Source: DASPPM01 sp052143835 (lineage in GTDB: Bacteria; Pseudomonadota; Alphaproteobacteria; JACZXZ01). Taken from it: a stretch of DNA of 64,000 nt. The notes under the pieces are model-generated. The model saw only the letters and a list, made by a program, of their open reading frames with translations. It had not been told where the DNA came from and ran no database searches. Below are positions 9,695 to 18,207 of the stretch, piece by piece (position 1 is the stretch's first letter; the number at the start of each line of letters is the position of its first letter). The stretch covers positions 48,354 through 112,353 of the forward strand of contig JBKQRV010000136.1 in NCBI GenBank assembly GCA_052143835.1, in the 5' to 3' direction. The translations under genes and the position numbers were made by a program.

Positions 9695-10939
9695 TCAACC
9701 GTCGTTTGCTAGCGGGATCTCTTTGATAATCTCGGTGGTTGTAAGAACCAGTTGCGCGCCGTCGCGGTCCGCGGGGTCCGCGAGTGCCAAGCGCAAATAT
9801 TCAAGGCCACGACCATCGATCGACACGACATTGTGATAGTAAGTTCCTTCCGGCTCCTCAACCGCACCGAGAACGTGAAGGCGCACCATCTCGGCGTAGC
9901 GGAGGTCCGCGCGCTCGCGGAGGTTCTTGCCCATGACGGTGGGACCATAAGATCGGAACAATCCGTGGTGCGTTCCCACCCAAAGGGACGTGACGTTGTC
10001 GCCCTCGACACGGAACAATCCCGAGAAATCGAGGAGGCCCAAGCGCGCGGCGACTTGCGGCAGCCGTCCTGGCTGACGCCCTGCCAGACGCGTGGCGCCG
10101 AGCAAGGAGCCGATGCGCTTGCTCTTGATGTGGTCGAGGGAAAGGCGCTCGGTCCGCCATTTGAAATCTCTACGGCGAGGCCCCATGCTCGGCAGTATTT
10201 CCAGCGCCGCGAGCGCGGATGCGACGTTCGGGTGCGTCGCTTCGATCCACCGCTCGTCGACCTCCACGCGACGCCGCACCGACGTGATGGTATGCTGCTC
10301 GGCTAGCAGCCATTCATAGGCGCGAGTCGCCGCGACGCCATCGACGGCAAGATCGTTGTATGCCAGCGTCACCGACCGGTCTGCCCCTAGCGTAATGGCA
10401 ATCCATCCCAGATTGCGCATCACGTAGGAGGGCTGATCGGCGGGATTTTGCTTCGACAGTCCGAGCTTGCGCCGCGCGAATTCCGCATGCCCTGCCGGAG
10501 CATGCTCGATGTCGCCGACGTCGGTTGCCCAATACCAACGATCTCCCACCGCCTCGCCGGCAAGCTTCACCATAATGCGCTCGAGGAGCTTGGGAAGCGC
10601 GCCGTCGAGATTTTTTTCTGAGGCACTCTCCCGTGCGCGCTCGGCCAAGTCGTGCCGCCCCGATCTTCTCAGCACGAGCTCGAGCACCTCGGGATAGCTG
10701 CCCGCAAGCCTCACGAGATCGTACCACGCCTTTGGACAACTTCCATGCCGATATCGCCCGATGGTCGTCGGATGCCGGTCGGTGATCGGAGCGAGGCGCT
10801 TGTTCGCGCCATAGCCATTAGCAATGGAGCGAAGGATATTCGACATGGCGCTGGCGAATTCCTCGGCTGGCGCGAGCGTGCCATCGCCTCTCTTTTGCTC
10901 CGATGCGGCGCGTTTTTGCTTCAATTGCGTGTTGGCCAT
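9695..10939 (-). CDS. HTH/PAS-like regulatory protein, function unknown
   Basis: The 414-residue protein begins after a strong AGGAGG at 10945-10950 (7 nt before the ATG). Residues about 25-95 (EFASAMSNILRSIANGYGAN ... TTIGRYRHGSCPKAWYDLVR) look like a helix-turn-helix unit. The C-terminal 130 residues (LLDFSGLFRVEGDNVTSLWV ... YGPTVMGKNLRERAD) resemble a PAS_5-type sensor fold common in alphaproteobacteria: a ligand pocket followed by a G-x-x-L motif. The middle has no recognisable family. It is probably the regulator of the downstream GNAT-like gene or of the whole block. The domain calls are by eye and moderate at best. Confidence 0.5.
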   Translation of the reverse strand: MANTQLKQKRAASEQKRGDGTLAPAEEFASAMSNILRSIANGYGANKRLAPITDRHPTTIGRYRHGSCPKAWYDLVRLAGSYPEVLELVLRRSGRHDLAERARESASEKNLDGALPKLLERIMVKLAGEAVGDRWYWATDVGDIEHAPAGHAEFARRKLGLSKQNPADQPSYVMRNLGWIAITLGADRSVTLAYNDLAVDGVAATRAYEWLLAEQHTITSVRRRVEVDERWIEATHPNVASALAALEILPSMGPRRRDFKWRTERLSLDHIKSKRIGSLLGATRLAGRQPGRLPQVAARLGLLDFSGLFRVEGDNVTSLWVGTHHGLFRSYGPTVMGKNLRERADLRYAEMVRLHVLGAVEEPEGTYYHNVVSIDGRGLEYLRLALADPADRDGAQLVLTTTEIIKEIPLANDG

Positions 10940-11246
10940 CGTTTGCCTCCTGGCCGGTCCTTCGCCGGCACGTACCCGATAGCTGAAGTGATAGGTAATA
11001 GTACGAGGTTATGGCCGAGTATGTACAATGCATTTTTGCTCTGGGCGTAATCTTGAGCCCGGCGATTTCTTGGCCGCCTGGCTGGCAGGGCGAGGGTGGA
11101 GCTGGAATTTGCCTGCGACGACCGTGTTCTGGCGGCCCCGTGGCCGTATCTTCGACCGCCATGATGAGGCTTTAGGGGGCGAATACGAGAGGCCCGCAGG
11201 ATGTGTATTAGACGGGACTCTCCACTATGGAGCGATCCATCAACCG
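10940..11246. other. 307-bp gap, leader of the HTH/PAS-like gene
   Basis: Visibly less GC-rich than its surroundings. For the minus-strand gene starting at 10939 there is a strong Shine-Dalgarno sequence. A possible minus-strand promoter is TTGTAC with TACTAT 19 bp on (about 11003-11033), which is weak. No gene is supported. Confidence 0.4.
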
Positions 11247-12676
11247 CTACTCCGCGGACGGTCCCTCGCCCACGCGGCGAACCTTCTTGCTGCGCTCGTT
11301 GGTCAGGACTGAATGCTGGACCACCTCGATCCGCACCGGCACCTTGAATTTCGCGAGCCGCTCCAAGCAATAGAGCCGCAGCCGCTGAGCAGCCGCCTCG
11401 GCGTCTTCTCCCCGCGACAGCGATACGCGCGCGCAAACCGCCTGACCGAGCAAGGGATGGCGCCGGCCGAACACAGTAGCCTCAACGACCCCTTCCGCAC
11501 CGAGCAGCACGTTCTCGACCTCGGCCGGGAAGACCTTCTGGCCGCCCACGTTGAGAACCTCGGAGGTGCGGCCGAGAAACCGGACCATGCCATCGCGCAT
11601 TTCGACCATGTCCCCGGTATTCATCCAACCGTCCTCGTCGATCGGGCTCGGCGCATTGAGGTAGCCAACCATATTCGACTCCGACCGGATATGCAGCACA
11701 TTGTCCACAATCCGGGTCTCGAATCCCTGCCCGCCGAGGCGCAGCCAGAGGGACTGCCGTTCGGGAGATCGCCAATGCAAGACCCCGAGCTCAGAGAGGC
11801 CATAGGTCTGCTTTAGTTCGACATTCGGCAAAGCTTCGCCGATCCACTTAAGCGTTGCCTCCGGCATCGGCTCCGCTCCATAAGTGATGAGCCGCAACGA
11901 CGACAGGTCGTGGAGCCGCCAGGTACCGGACGCACGCAGCATGTTGAGAAAGGTTGGCGTAGTCGGCAAGAGCGTGGCGCGTGCCGACGCCACAGCCCGC
12001 ACACAATATCGGGCGTGCGTTGCGACACGCAAATGCCGACTCCTCCATAAGCTAAGCACGCCATGAGCGTGTTGATGCCGCCGAAATGGTCGATCGACAG
12101 GAACAAAATTGTGCGCCAGCCAGGACGCCTGACGGCGAATTTGCCGAGCACCCGGTCGAAGTCGTGAAGGATTCCTTTTGGTCGCCCGCTAGAACCGGAG
12201 GTGAATACGATCAATCCGGGGTGGCCCGTGGCCCGGAAATGCACGATAAGCCCATTCTGCGCAGTAGCGCCGAGCGGCTCGACGGACGCCCCGGCGCGAT
12301 CGAGGTTGTCGTTGAACCGGATCAGCCACTGGGCGCCCGAAATCGCCAGCAAATCACCCAGCTCTTGTTCGGCGGCCAGCGTTAGGGGAAGCGAGATTCC
12401 TCCAAGGCGCATAGGCGCCAACATGAGCGCTATGGTGTCCGGGGCGTAATCGCCGGTGAACGCGCATACCGTGCCCGCGCCGAGGCCTCGCTCCAACAGG
12501 TCCCGCTCCCACGCGGCGACGCGGGACAAGAGGCCGTCGAAGCTGATTTCCGCGCCGTCGCGAAAAAGGGCGGGGTCGCCAGCGCACGCCGTCATCCGCT
12601 CGAAGAGCATTCGAACATGTGATGCGCTATCGAGGCTCACCCACGCGCCTTTCAGAGACGCTTGGGCCGCTTCCAT
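11247..12676 (-). pseudogene. acyl-CoA/acyl-ACP synthetase (AMP-forming), frameshifted
   Basis: An ANL-superfamily acyl-AMP ligase split between two reading frames. The 5' part (12676 to about 12000) has GLIVFTSGSSGRPKGILHD, the ATP-binding P-loop motif A3, and ends in family-like sequence CVSQRTPDIVC. The 3' part resumes at about 11996-12005 with RAVASARATLLPTTPTFLNM and carries YGLSELGVL, GWMNTGDMVEMRDGMVRFLG (A7) and KFKVPVRIEVV...SKKVRR with the A10 lysine region. Joining them needs one base restored or a -1 slip; I see no slippery heptamer. Joined length about 475 residues, near normal for the family. The ATG overlaps the acyl carrier protein stop by one base (TGATG), so the pair likely loads an acyl group onto that carrier. 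Either a real inactivating deletion or a sequencing error. Confidence 0.8.
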
Positions 12677-12915
12677 CAGGCGCCGACCCACTCCGCGAGG
12701 TGGCTCACAATCTTGTCGACGGAACCGAACTTATCGAGCTCGTTGTCCGCGATGGCGATCTTGTAGTGGTCTTCAACAGCCATCGGGACTCTCGTGTAAT
12801 CAAGCGAATCGAGGCCGCTGTCGAGGAGGGCGCGGCTATGATCGCTGAGATCGGGATGACGGGGCCGACAGGCCTCGAAGATCAATCTAACGACGTTATC
12901 GCGAATTGTCGTCAT
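12676..12915 (-). CDS. acyl carrier protein
   Basis: A 79-residue acidic protein with the carrier motif LDSGLDSLDY; Ser37 in DSLD is the predicted 4'-phosphopantetheine attachment site, and the following VPMAVEDHYKIAIADNELDK matches helix II and the helix II-III region. A good Shine-Dalgarno (GAGGAGAG) sits 5-6 nt before the ATG. It is not the housekeeping AcpP: it lies in an accessory block, has Cys16, and is coupled to a dedicated acyl-AMP ligase downstream. Such pairs usually feed a specialised acyl chain to an acyltransferase or lipid or secondary-metabolite enzyme. Confidence 0.9.
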   Translation of the reverse strand: MTTIRDNVVRLIFEACRPRHPDLSDHSRALLDSGLDSLDYTRVPMAVEDHYKIAIADNELDKFGSVDKIVSHLAEWVGA

Positions 12916-13255
12916 GCAGCTCTCCTCGGATTTCAGCGCCGCCGTGCGACGCTGCCGCAGCGCAGGCCCTCATGCCACCGTCTGGAGGTCGCCTGAAGGT
13001 GCGAATGGGACACGCGGGATTGCCCATTTCCACGGTACGCGGCGGCGCGTCCTTCGTCGCTTCGGAGCCGATACCAATCTCGGCCTTGACGGCAACCATC
13101 GACAAGGGATGCCGCACGGCCGCCCAGCGATGGTCCGGAATACCGGGGCTCCGGTGCCTGCCCTCGCGCTCGGGCATCAATCCGACGCTTTGGAGCGCCC
13201 ACACCAGCGCCCCCTCCTCGTCGAGCTCGCGCCAATCTTCCAGCCGCCCAAGCAC
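12896..13255 (-). CDS. hypothetical protein, doubtful
   Basis: A 119-codon frame starting at GTG with AGGGG about 7 nt upstream, ending 20 bp inside the acyl carrier protein gene. It has mostly G/C third positions in its first half (for example RLEDWRELDEEGALVWALQS), which favours it over the overlapping plus-strand frame at 12914-13273. I recognise no domain, and the second half is basic and low in conserved-looking segments. It could be a small upstream gene of the carrier operon, a remnant, or chance. Confidence 0.3.
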   Translation of the reverse strand: MLGRLEDWRELDEEGALVWALQSVGLMPEREGRHRSPGIPDHRWAAVRHPLSMVAVKAEIGIGSEATKDAPPRTVEMGNPACPIRTFRRPPDGGMRACAAAASHGGAEIRGELHDDNSR

Positions 13256-13660
13256 GGGAAACCCCTAAACTGACACTCTCCGGATGACCAGCGATTCGGC
13301 GAGGTGATGAGCCAATTCGCCCTTACGGACAAGCCGCTTTGTGGGCGCTGACCGCCTCAAGACCGGCGAAACAGCGATCGTGGGGTTCATCCGAGCATTG
13401 TGGCGCTCGCCCTGCTATTTCCCCGATGGTTCGCCCGATCTAGCCGCGGCAATACACCCATCCTTTCATCCTTCGGGCAACGCGTGCGGAGCGTAACGAT
13501 AAGGGACCTCTGTGTATGAGCTCGCTCGGTAGGTTGGAATTTCATGCGTTGCCGCGATTTCGCCCTCCATTCGACCAAGGGATGCGTGATAAAACCGGCC
13601 GAGAACCGCGGAAGCGGGCGCGGCAGGCCGCCTCCGGCCGAAGCTCGAGGAACGGGCGGG
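13256..13660. other. 405-bp gap between the accessory block and the STT3-like gene
   Basis: Divergent intergenic space: the accessory block reads left and the membrane-protein gene reads right. No terminator, tRNA or repeat stands out, and I could not pick a promoter with confidence. An in-frame extension of the right-hand gene to 13544 exists, but its residues look non-coding. Confidence 0.4.
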
Positions 13661-15508
13661 ATGGATCTGACGCATTCGGACGATGTTGCGGGCGAGCCGC
13701 GTCTCGAGACAGGCGCGCTCTTCCTCGATTCTTTGCCCGGCCTGCTCCTGGTGGTGCTCCTGCTCGCATTCTTTCTCTTCTTCATCTATCCCAACGTGCT
13801 GCAGGGCGAGCTCATCGATACGGACAGTTACATGCATGTGGTGCGCCTGCGCAGCGTACTCGCCGATGGCGGTTGGCATGGCGGCTTTCTCTCCCGCGAC
13901 AACGCTCCCTACGGCATGGTGCTCCACTGGAGCAAGGCCTTCGACCTGATCTTCCTCGCGCTGGCCGCGCCGATCGCGGCCCTCGCCGGCTGGAACAAGG
14001 CGTTCGCGGTCGTGGCCCCGGCGATCGGGCCGCTTTCCCTCGTCGCCCTCATACTAGCGGCGGTGTGGGCGACGCGGCCGCTCACGGATGCGACGGAGCG
14101 GCGCCTGCTCGGCATGGTGATTGCCGTCACGCCGCTCGCCGTCAATTACGGCTTGGTCGGCTGCGCCACCTATCGTGTCGAGATCGTGGCGCTCTTGGCG
14201 CTCTTCATGGGCCTCGTGCTTCGCACCGTGATGCAGCCGCAGGCACTCCGCCATGGCGCCGCCGCGGGGCTGGCCGCCGCTTTCGCTTTCTGGCTGACCA
14301 CCGAGGCTTTCTTCGTCGTCCCCATCGGCATGTTGCTCCTGGGCCTGGCCTGGGTGCGCGAGGGCGGCGCGCTCAGCCGTGCCAGCCTGGCATGTGCCGC
14401 CGCCTTTGCCCTTGGCCTTGCGCTGATGCTGGCATTCGATCCGCCTTTTGGCGGCTGGCTTCGGCCCGAGCTCGACAGGCTATCCGTGGTCTATGTGGCC
14501 TTCGGCGCCCTCCTTGCCCTCTTGTCGGCAGCGCTGGCCGCGGCGCCGCAACGCCGGGAGGCTTGGCGCCTGCGCCTCGCCGTCGGCCTGGCGGGAGCGT
14601 TGGTTGCGGCCGCATGTCTCGGGGCGGTCTTTCCCGATCTCTTGTCGCCCGAGCGCACCGTCTACGGCGCCGGTCTCGAGGTGGATTTTTGGAGCAAGAT
14701 CGAGGAGGGCAAACCGGCCTTCGCCAATCTGAGCCGGGGTGTTCTCTTCATCGGCGGGCCCGCCATCGGTCTCGTCGCGGCCCTCCTCATTGCGAGCCGG
14801 GAGCGCTCGGTGGCAGCGCGCGCGGCCTGGGGCGCCTCGGCACTCGCCCTTGCCCTCCTCATCGTGCCGGGCGTCCTCCATACGCGCTTCGCGATCTACG
14901 CCGAGGTGGCCGCGGCACTGCCGCTCGCGGTGTTGCTGACGCGGCTTGCCGGTCTCTTCGACCGCGTGCCCCGGCTCGCCTTCCGGCTCCTTGGCCGCGC
15001 GCTCGCGCTCACGCTGATCCTTCTCGGCCCCGTGCTGGTCGCGAGTGCCATCGTCGCCGCGAAGGGAGTGACGGCGTCCCCGCCTCCCGATTGCGCGGTG
15101 CGCCGCGTGGCCGCGGCGCTCAACGACGCCGCCTTCATGGGCGGCAGCAACCTGATCATGATGACCGAGCCGGACCAGGCGCCGGAAACGCTCTATTGGA
15201 CTGGAAACCGCGTCGTCGCCGGACCTTATAACCAGAACGTCCAGGGACTGCGCGACGTCGTCGATTTCATGACCAGCGAGGACGACCGCGCTGCCTACGC
15301 CATCTTGGCGCGCCGGGGCGTTGCCTATGTCATGACGTGCAATTGGCCCGTGGCGGTGCGGAAGGCGACAAGGCCCGGCACGAGGATGCTCGAGGATCGT
15401 TTGGCACGAGGCGCGCCGCCCGCGTGGTTGGTGCCGCAAGCTTGGCCCGCCGGGATCAAGAGCGACCTGCGGCTTTTCCGCGTGGCTCCGGCAGCGGCGC
15501 CCGGCTGA
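13661..15508 (+). CDS. STT3/GT-C-like multi-pass membrane glycosyltransferase, putative
   Basis: The ATG at 13661 has GAGGAA 8 nt upstream and gives 615 residues. After a cytoplasmic start there is a first membrane helix (LPGLLLVVLLLAFFLFFIYP), then the extracytoplasmic loop ELIDTDSYMHVVRLR, whose acidic D-x-D and following aromatic/His resemble the first-loop catalytic motif of GT-C enzymes such as STT3/PglB and PMT. About ten further membrane helices follow, then a soluble C-terminal domain of about 140 residues. Such proteins transfer a sugar or oligosaccharide from a polyprenyl-phosphate carrier. The acceptor is unknown and no glycan-assembly genes are nearby. Only 4 bp separate it from the ABC transporter start, but shared function is not obvious. 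Confidence 0.6.
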   Translation: MDLTHSDDVAGEPRLETGALFLDSLPGLLLVVLLLAFFLFFIYPNVLQGELIDTDSYMHVVRLRSVLADGGWHGGFLSRDNAPYGMVLHWSKAFDLIFLALAAPIAALAGWNKAFAVVAPAIGPLSLVALILAAVWATRPLTDATERRLLGMVIAVTPLAVNYGLVGCATYRVEIVALLALFMGLVLRTVMQPQALRHGAAAGLAAAFAFWLTTEAFFVVPIGMLLLGLAWVREGGALSRASLACAAAFALGLALMLAFDPPFGGWLRPELDRLSVVYVAFGALLALLSAALAAAPQRREAWRLRLAVGLAGALVAAACLGAVFPDLLSPERTVYGAGLEVDFWSKIEEGKPAFANLSRGVLFIGGPAIGLVAALLIASRERSVAARAAWGASALALALLIVPGVLHTRFAIYAEVAAALPLAVLLTRLAGLFDRVPRLAFRLLGRALALTLILLGPVLVASAIVAAKGVTASPPPDCAVRRVAAALNDAAFMGGSNLIMMTEPDQAPETLYWTGNRVVAGPYNQNVQGLRDVVDFMTSEDDRAAYAILARRGVAYVMTCNWPVAVRKATRPGTRMLEDRLARGAPPAWLVPQAWPAGIKSDLRLFRVAPAAAPG

Positions 15509-15512
15509 TGTC

Positions 15513-17135
15513 ATGGCGCCGCCCGTGTCAAACGAGGACAGCCGCGACAAAAGCCGCAGCATCGGCAAGGCGATGATGGAGGATCGCGATCAACAAGCGG
15601 GGGTGACGCCGAGGCTGGCGCTGCACGGCATCAGCAAGCGCTATCCCGACTGCCTCGCCAACGATCACATCGATCTCGAGGTGCTGCCGGGCGAGCTCCA
15701 CGCGCTTCTCGGCGAGAACGGTGCGGGGAAGAGCACGCTCGTCAAGATCATCTACGGTGTCGTCCACGCCGACGAAGGAACCACGTTCTGGGAGGGCAAG
15801 GCCGTCAAGATCTTGAGCCCCGCCTTTGCCCGGCGGCTCGGCATCGGCATGGTGTTCCAGCATTTCACGCTCTTCGAGTCGCTGACCGTGGCGGAGAACA
15901 TAGCGCTCGGGATCGACGACAGCGGCGAGATGAGGGCGCTCTCCGAGCACATTCGCGCGACCGCGCATCACTACGGGCTTGCATTGGACCCCGAGCGCAC
16001 CGTGCACGACCTCTCGGTCGGCGAGCGTCAGCGCGTCGAGATCGTGCGCTGCCTCATGCAGGCGCCGCGCCTGCTCATCATGGACGAGCCCACGGCGGTG
16101 CTGACGCCGCAGGAGGCCGAGCGTCTCTTCGCGACCCTGCGTCAGCTCGCCGCCCAAGGCTGCAGCGTCCTCTACATCAGCCACAAGCTCGACGAGGTGC
16201 GCTCGCTCTGCGAGCGCGCGACGGTCTTGCGCGGCGGCCGGGTGAGCGCCGAATGCGACCCGCATAGAGAGACCACGGGCTCGCTCGCGCGCATGATGGT
16301 GGGGAGCGAGGTCGTTGCCGCCGCGCATCCGCTTCCGCACGCACTCGGCCCCGAGGCGCTCGTCGTGAACGGACTCCGCCTTGCCGCAGCCGATCCCTTC
16401 GGCAGCGATCTCAACGACATCCGGCTCTCCCTCCGCGAAGGCGAGATCCTGGGCATCGCCGGGGTGGCGGGCAACGGGCAGGCCGAGCTCCTGCTGGCAC
16501 TCGCGGGCGAGCGCCTGGCGCCGGCACCGGACGACGTGCGCCTCCTGGGCGAGCCCGTCGGCCGGCTCGGCCCGGCCGGCCGGCGCGCGCGAGGGCTCGC
16601 CTTCGTGCCCGAGGACAAGCTCGGCCGCGGTGCCGTCTCGGAGATGAGCATGGCCGAGAACACGCTGCTTACGGCCTATCTCGGCGGCCTCGTCCGCTGC
16701 GGCCTCATCCGCTTCGGCCGGGCGCGGGAGCTTGCCGAGCGCATCGCGCGCGACTTCAATGTCGCGGCGGGCAGTGTCGACAGCCCGGCTGGAAGCCTCT
16801 CGGGCGGCAACCTGCAGAAGTTCATCGTCGGGCGCGAGCTTCTGCAGCGGCCCAAGGTTCTCATCGCGGCGCACCCGACCTGGGGCCTGGACGTGGGCGC
16901 CAGCTTGACGATCCACCGGGAGCTCGTGGCCCTCCGCGATGCGGGAGCGGCCGTGCTCGTCGTCTCCGAGGACCTCGATGAGCTCTTCGAGATCTGCGAC
17001 CGCATTGCGGTGATCAGCAAAGGCCGGCTGTCGGCGGCGCGGCGCGTCGCGGAGACCACGAGCGAGGAGATCGGTCTTCTGATGGGCGGGCTCCCGGACG
17101 AGGAGCGCGCGGGCGGGGGCCATGATGCTGCCTAG
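15513..17135 (+). CDS. nucleoside-type ABC transporter, double ATP-binding subunit
   Basis: A 540-residue protein with two fused nucleotide-binding domains, as in the YufO/NupA and sugar RbsA families. The first has Walker A GENGAGKST, signature LSVGERQRVEI and Walker B LLIMDEPTAVL. The second has the degenerate Walker A GVAGNGQAELLLALAG, signature LSGGNLQKF and a changed Walker B (LIAAHPTWGLD), which is normal for the family's second domain. It energises the two permeases downstream; the BmpA-type family imports nucleosides or similar small molecules. Start at 15513 or one of the two ATGs at 15573/15576 is uncertain. No periplasmic binding protein gene is adjacent. Confidence 0.9.
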   Translation: MAPPVSNEDSRDKSRSIGKAMMEDRDQQAGVTPRLALHGISKRYPDCLANDHIDLEVLPGELHALLGENGAGKSTLVKIIYGVVHADEGTTFWEGKAVKILSPAFARRLGIGMVFQHFTLFESLTVAENIALGIDDSGEMRALSEHIRATAHHYGLALDPERTVHDLSVGERQRVEIVRCLMQAPRLLIMDEPTAVLTPQEAERLFATLRQLAAQGCSVLYISHKLDEVRSLCERATVLRGGRVSAECDPHRETTGSLARMMVGSEVVAAAHPLPHALGPEALVVNGLRLAAADPFGSDLNDIRLSLREGEILGIAGVAGNGQAELLLALAGERLAPAPDDVRLLGEPVGRLGPAGRRARGLAFVPEDKLGRGAVSEMSMAENTLLTAYLGGLVRCGLIRFGRARELAERIARDFNVAAGSVDSPAGSLSGGNLQKFIVGRELLQRPKVLIAAHPTWGLDVGASLTIHRELVALRDAGAAVLVVSEDLDELFEICDRIAVISKGRLSAARRVAETTSEEIGLLMGGLPDEERAGGGHDAA

Positions 17136-18207
17136 GCTCGAGCAGCGCGCCGAAGCCTCTTGGGCCGCGCGTTATCTCTCGCCGTTCCTCGCCGCGGCGC
17201 TCGCTTTGCTCTGCGGCGGCTTGCTCTTCGCGAGTTTGGGCTACGACCCCCTCGTTGCCTTCCACGCCTTCTTCATCAAGCCGGTGAGCTCGCTCTACGG
17301 CCTCGGCGAAGTGGCGCTCAAGGCCTCGCCACTCCTCCTGTGCGCTCTCGGCCTTGCCGTCGGCTTCCGCTGCAACGTGTGGAACATAGGCGCCGAGGGT
17401 CAGTTCACCATGGGTGCCATTGCCGGTGGTGGCCTGGCACTCGCCTTCCCCCACGGCAGCGCCATCTGGCTCCTCCCCGCCATGATCCTCGCGGGTGCGC
17501 TTGGCGGCATGGCCTGGGCGGCGATCCCGGCCTTCTTGAGGACCCGCTTCAATACGAGCGAGATCCTCACCAGCCTGATGCTGAGCTACGTGGCGCTTCT
17601 TGTGCTGAGCTACCTCGTGCATGGGCCTTGGCGCGATCCGGCGGGCTTCAACTTCCCGCAGTCGCGCCAGTTCGAGGACGCAGCGCTCTTTCCCATCCTC
17701 TTCGCGGGCACGCGCGTCAATCTCTCCTGCGCGCTGCCGCTCGCTGTCCTGCCAGCCGTCTGGGTGCTGCTCGAGAGGAGCTTCATCGGCTTCCAGATCA
17801 AAGTGGCGGGCCTGGCACCAGCGGCCGCGGCCTACGCCGGATTCAAGGAGACGCACCTCGTCTGGCTCAGCCTGCTCTTCGGGGGCGCCTTCGCCGGCAT
17901 CGCCGGTGTCGACGAGGTGGCGGGACCGATCGGCCAGCTCCTGCCGAACATCTCGCCCGGCTACGGCTTCGCCGCGATCATCGTCGCCTTCCTCGGGCGA
18001 CTCCACCCGCTCGGCATCCTCTTCGCGAGCCTGCTCATGGCGCTCATCTATTTAGGCGGGGAGTCGGTGCAGGTGTCGCTCGGCCTGCCGCTCGCGGTGG
18101 CGGGCGTGTTTCAGGGCATGCTGCTCTTCTTCCTGCTCGGCTGCGATATCTTCGTGCGTTACCGCTTGCGCTTTGGCCCTGGCGCCGCCGCGGTGTCCTC
18201 GCCATGA
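17122..18207 (+). CDS. nucleoside-type ABC transporter permease (YufP-like)
   Basis: A 361-residue inner-membrane permease with about nine to ten helices. GFRCNVWNIGAEGQFTMGAI and LAPAAAAYAGFKETHLVWLS are signatures of the BPD_transp_2 family used by BmpA-dependent nucleoside importers. It overlaps the ATPase gene by 14 bp and the next permease by 4 bp (ATGA), so the three are one translationally coupled unit. Substrate cannot be told from sequence; nucleosides or related heterocycles are the family expectation. Confidence 0.9.
   Translation: MMLPRLEQRAEASWAARYLSPFLAAALALLCGGLLFASLGYDPLVAFHAFFIKPVSSLYGLGEVALKASPLLLCALGLAVGFRCNVWNIGAEGQFTMGAIAGGGLALAFPHGSAIWLLPAMILAGALGGMAWAAIPAFLRTRFNTSEILTSLMLSYVALLVLSYLVHGPWRDPAGFNFPQSRQFEDAALFPILFAGTRVNLSCALPLAVLPAVWVLLERSFIGFQIKVAGLAPAAAAYAGFKETHLVWLSLLFGGAFAGIAGVDEVAGPIGQLLPNISPGYGFAAIIVAFLGRLHPLGILFASLLMALIYLGGESVQVSLGLPLAVAGVFQGMLLFFLLGCDIFVRYRLRFGPGAAAVSSP

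Noticed and set aside
12914..13273. Plus-strand 119-codon frame over the region upstream of the acyl carrier protein
   Set aside because: No ribosome site, antisense to the carrier gene start, and its third-position base pattern is poorer than that of the minus-strand frame, which is itself doubtful.
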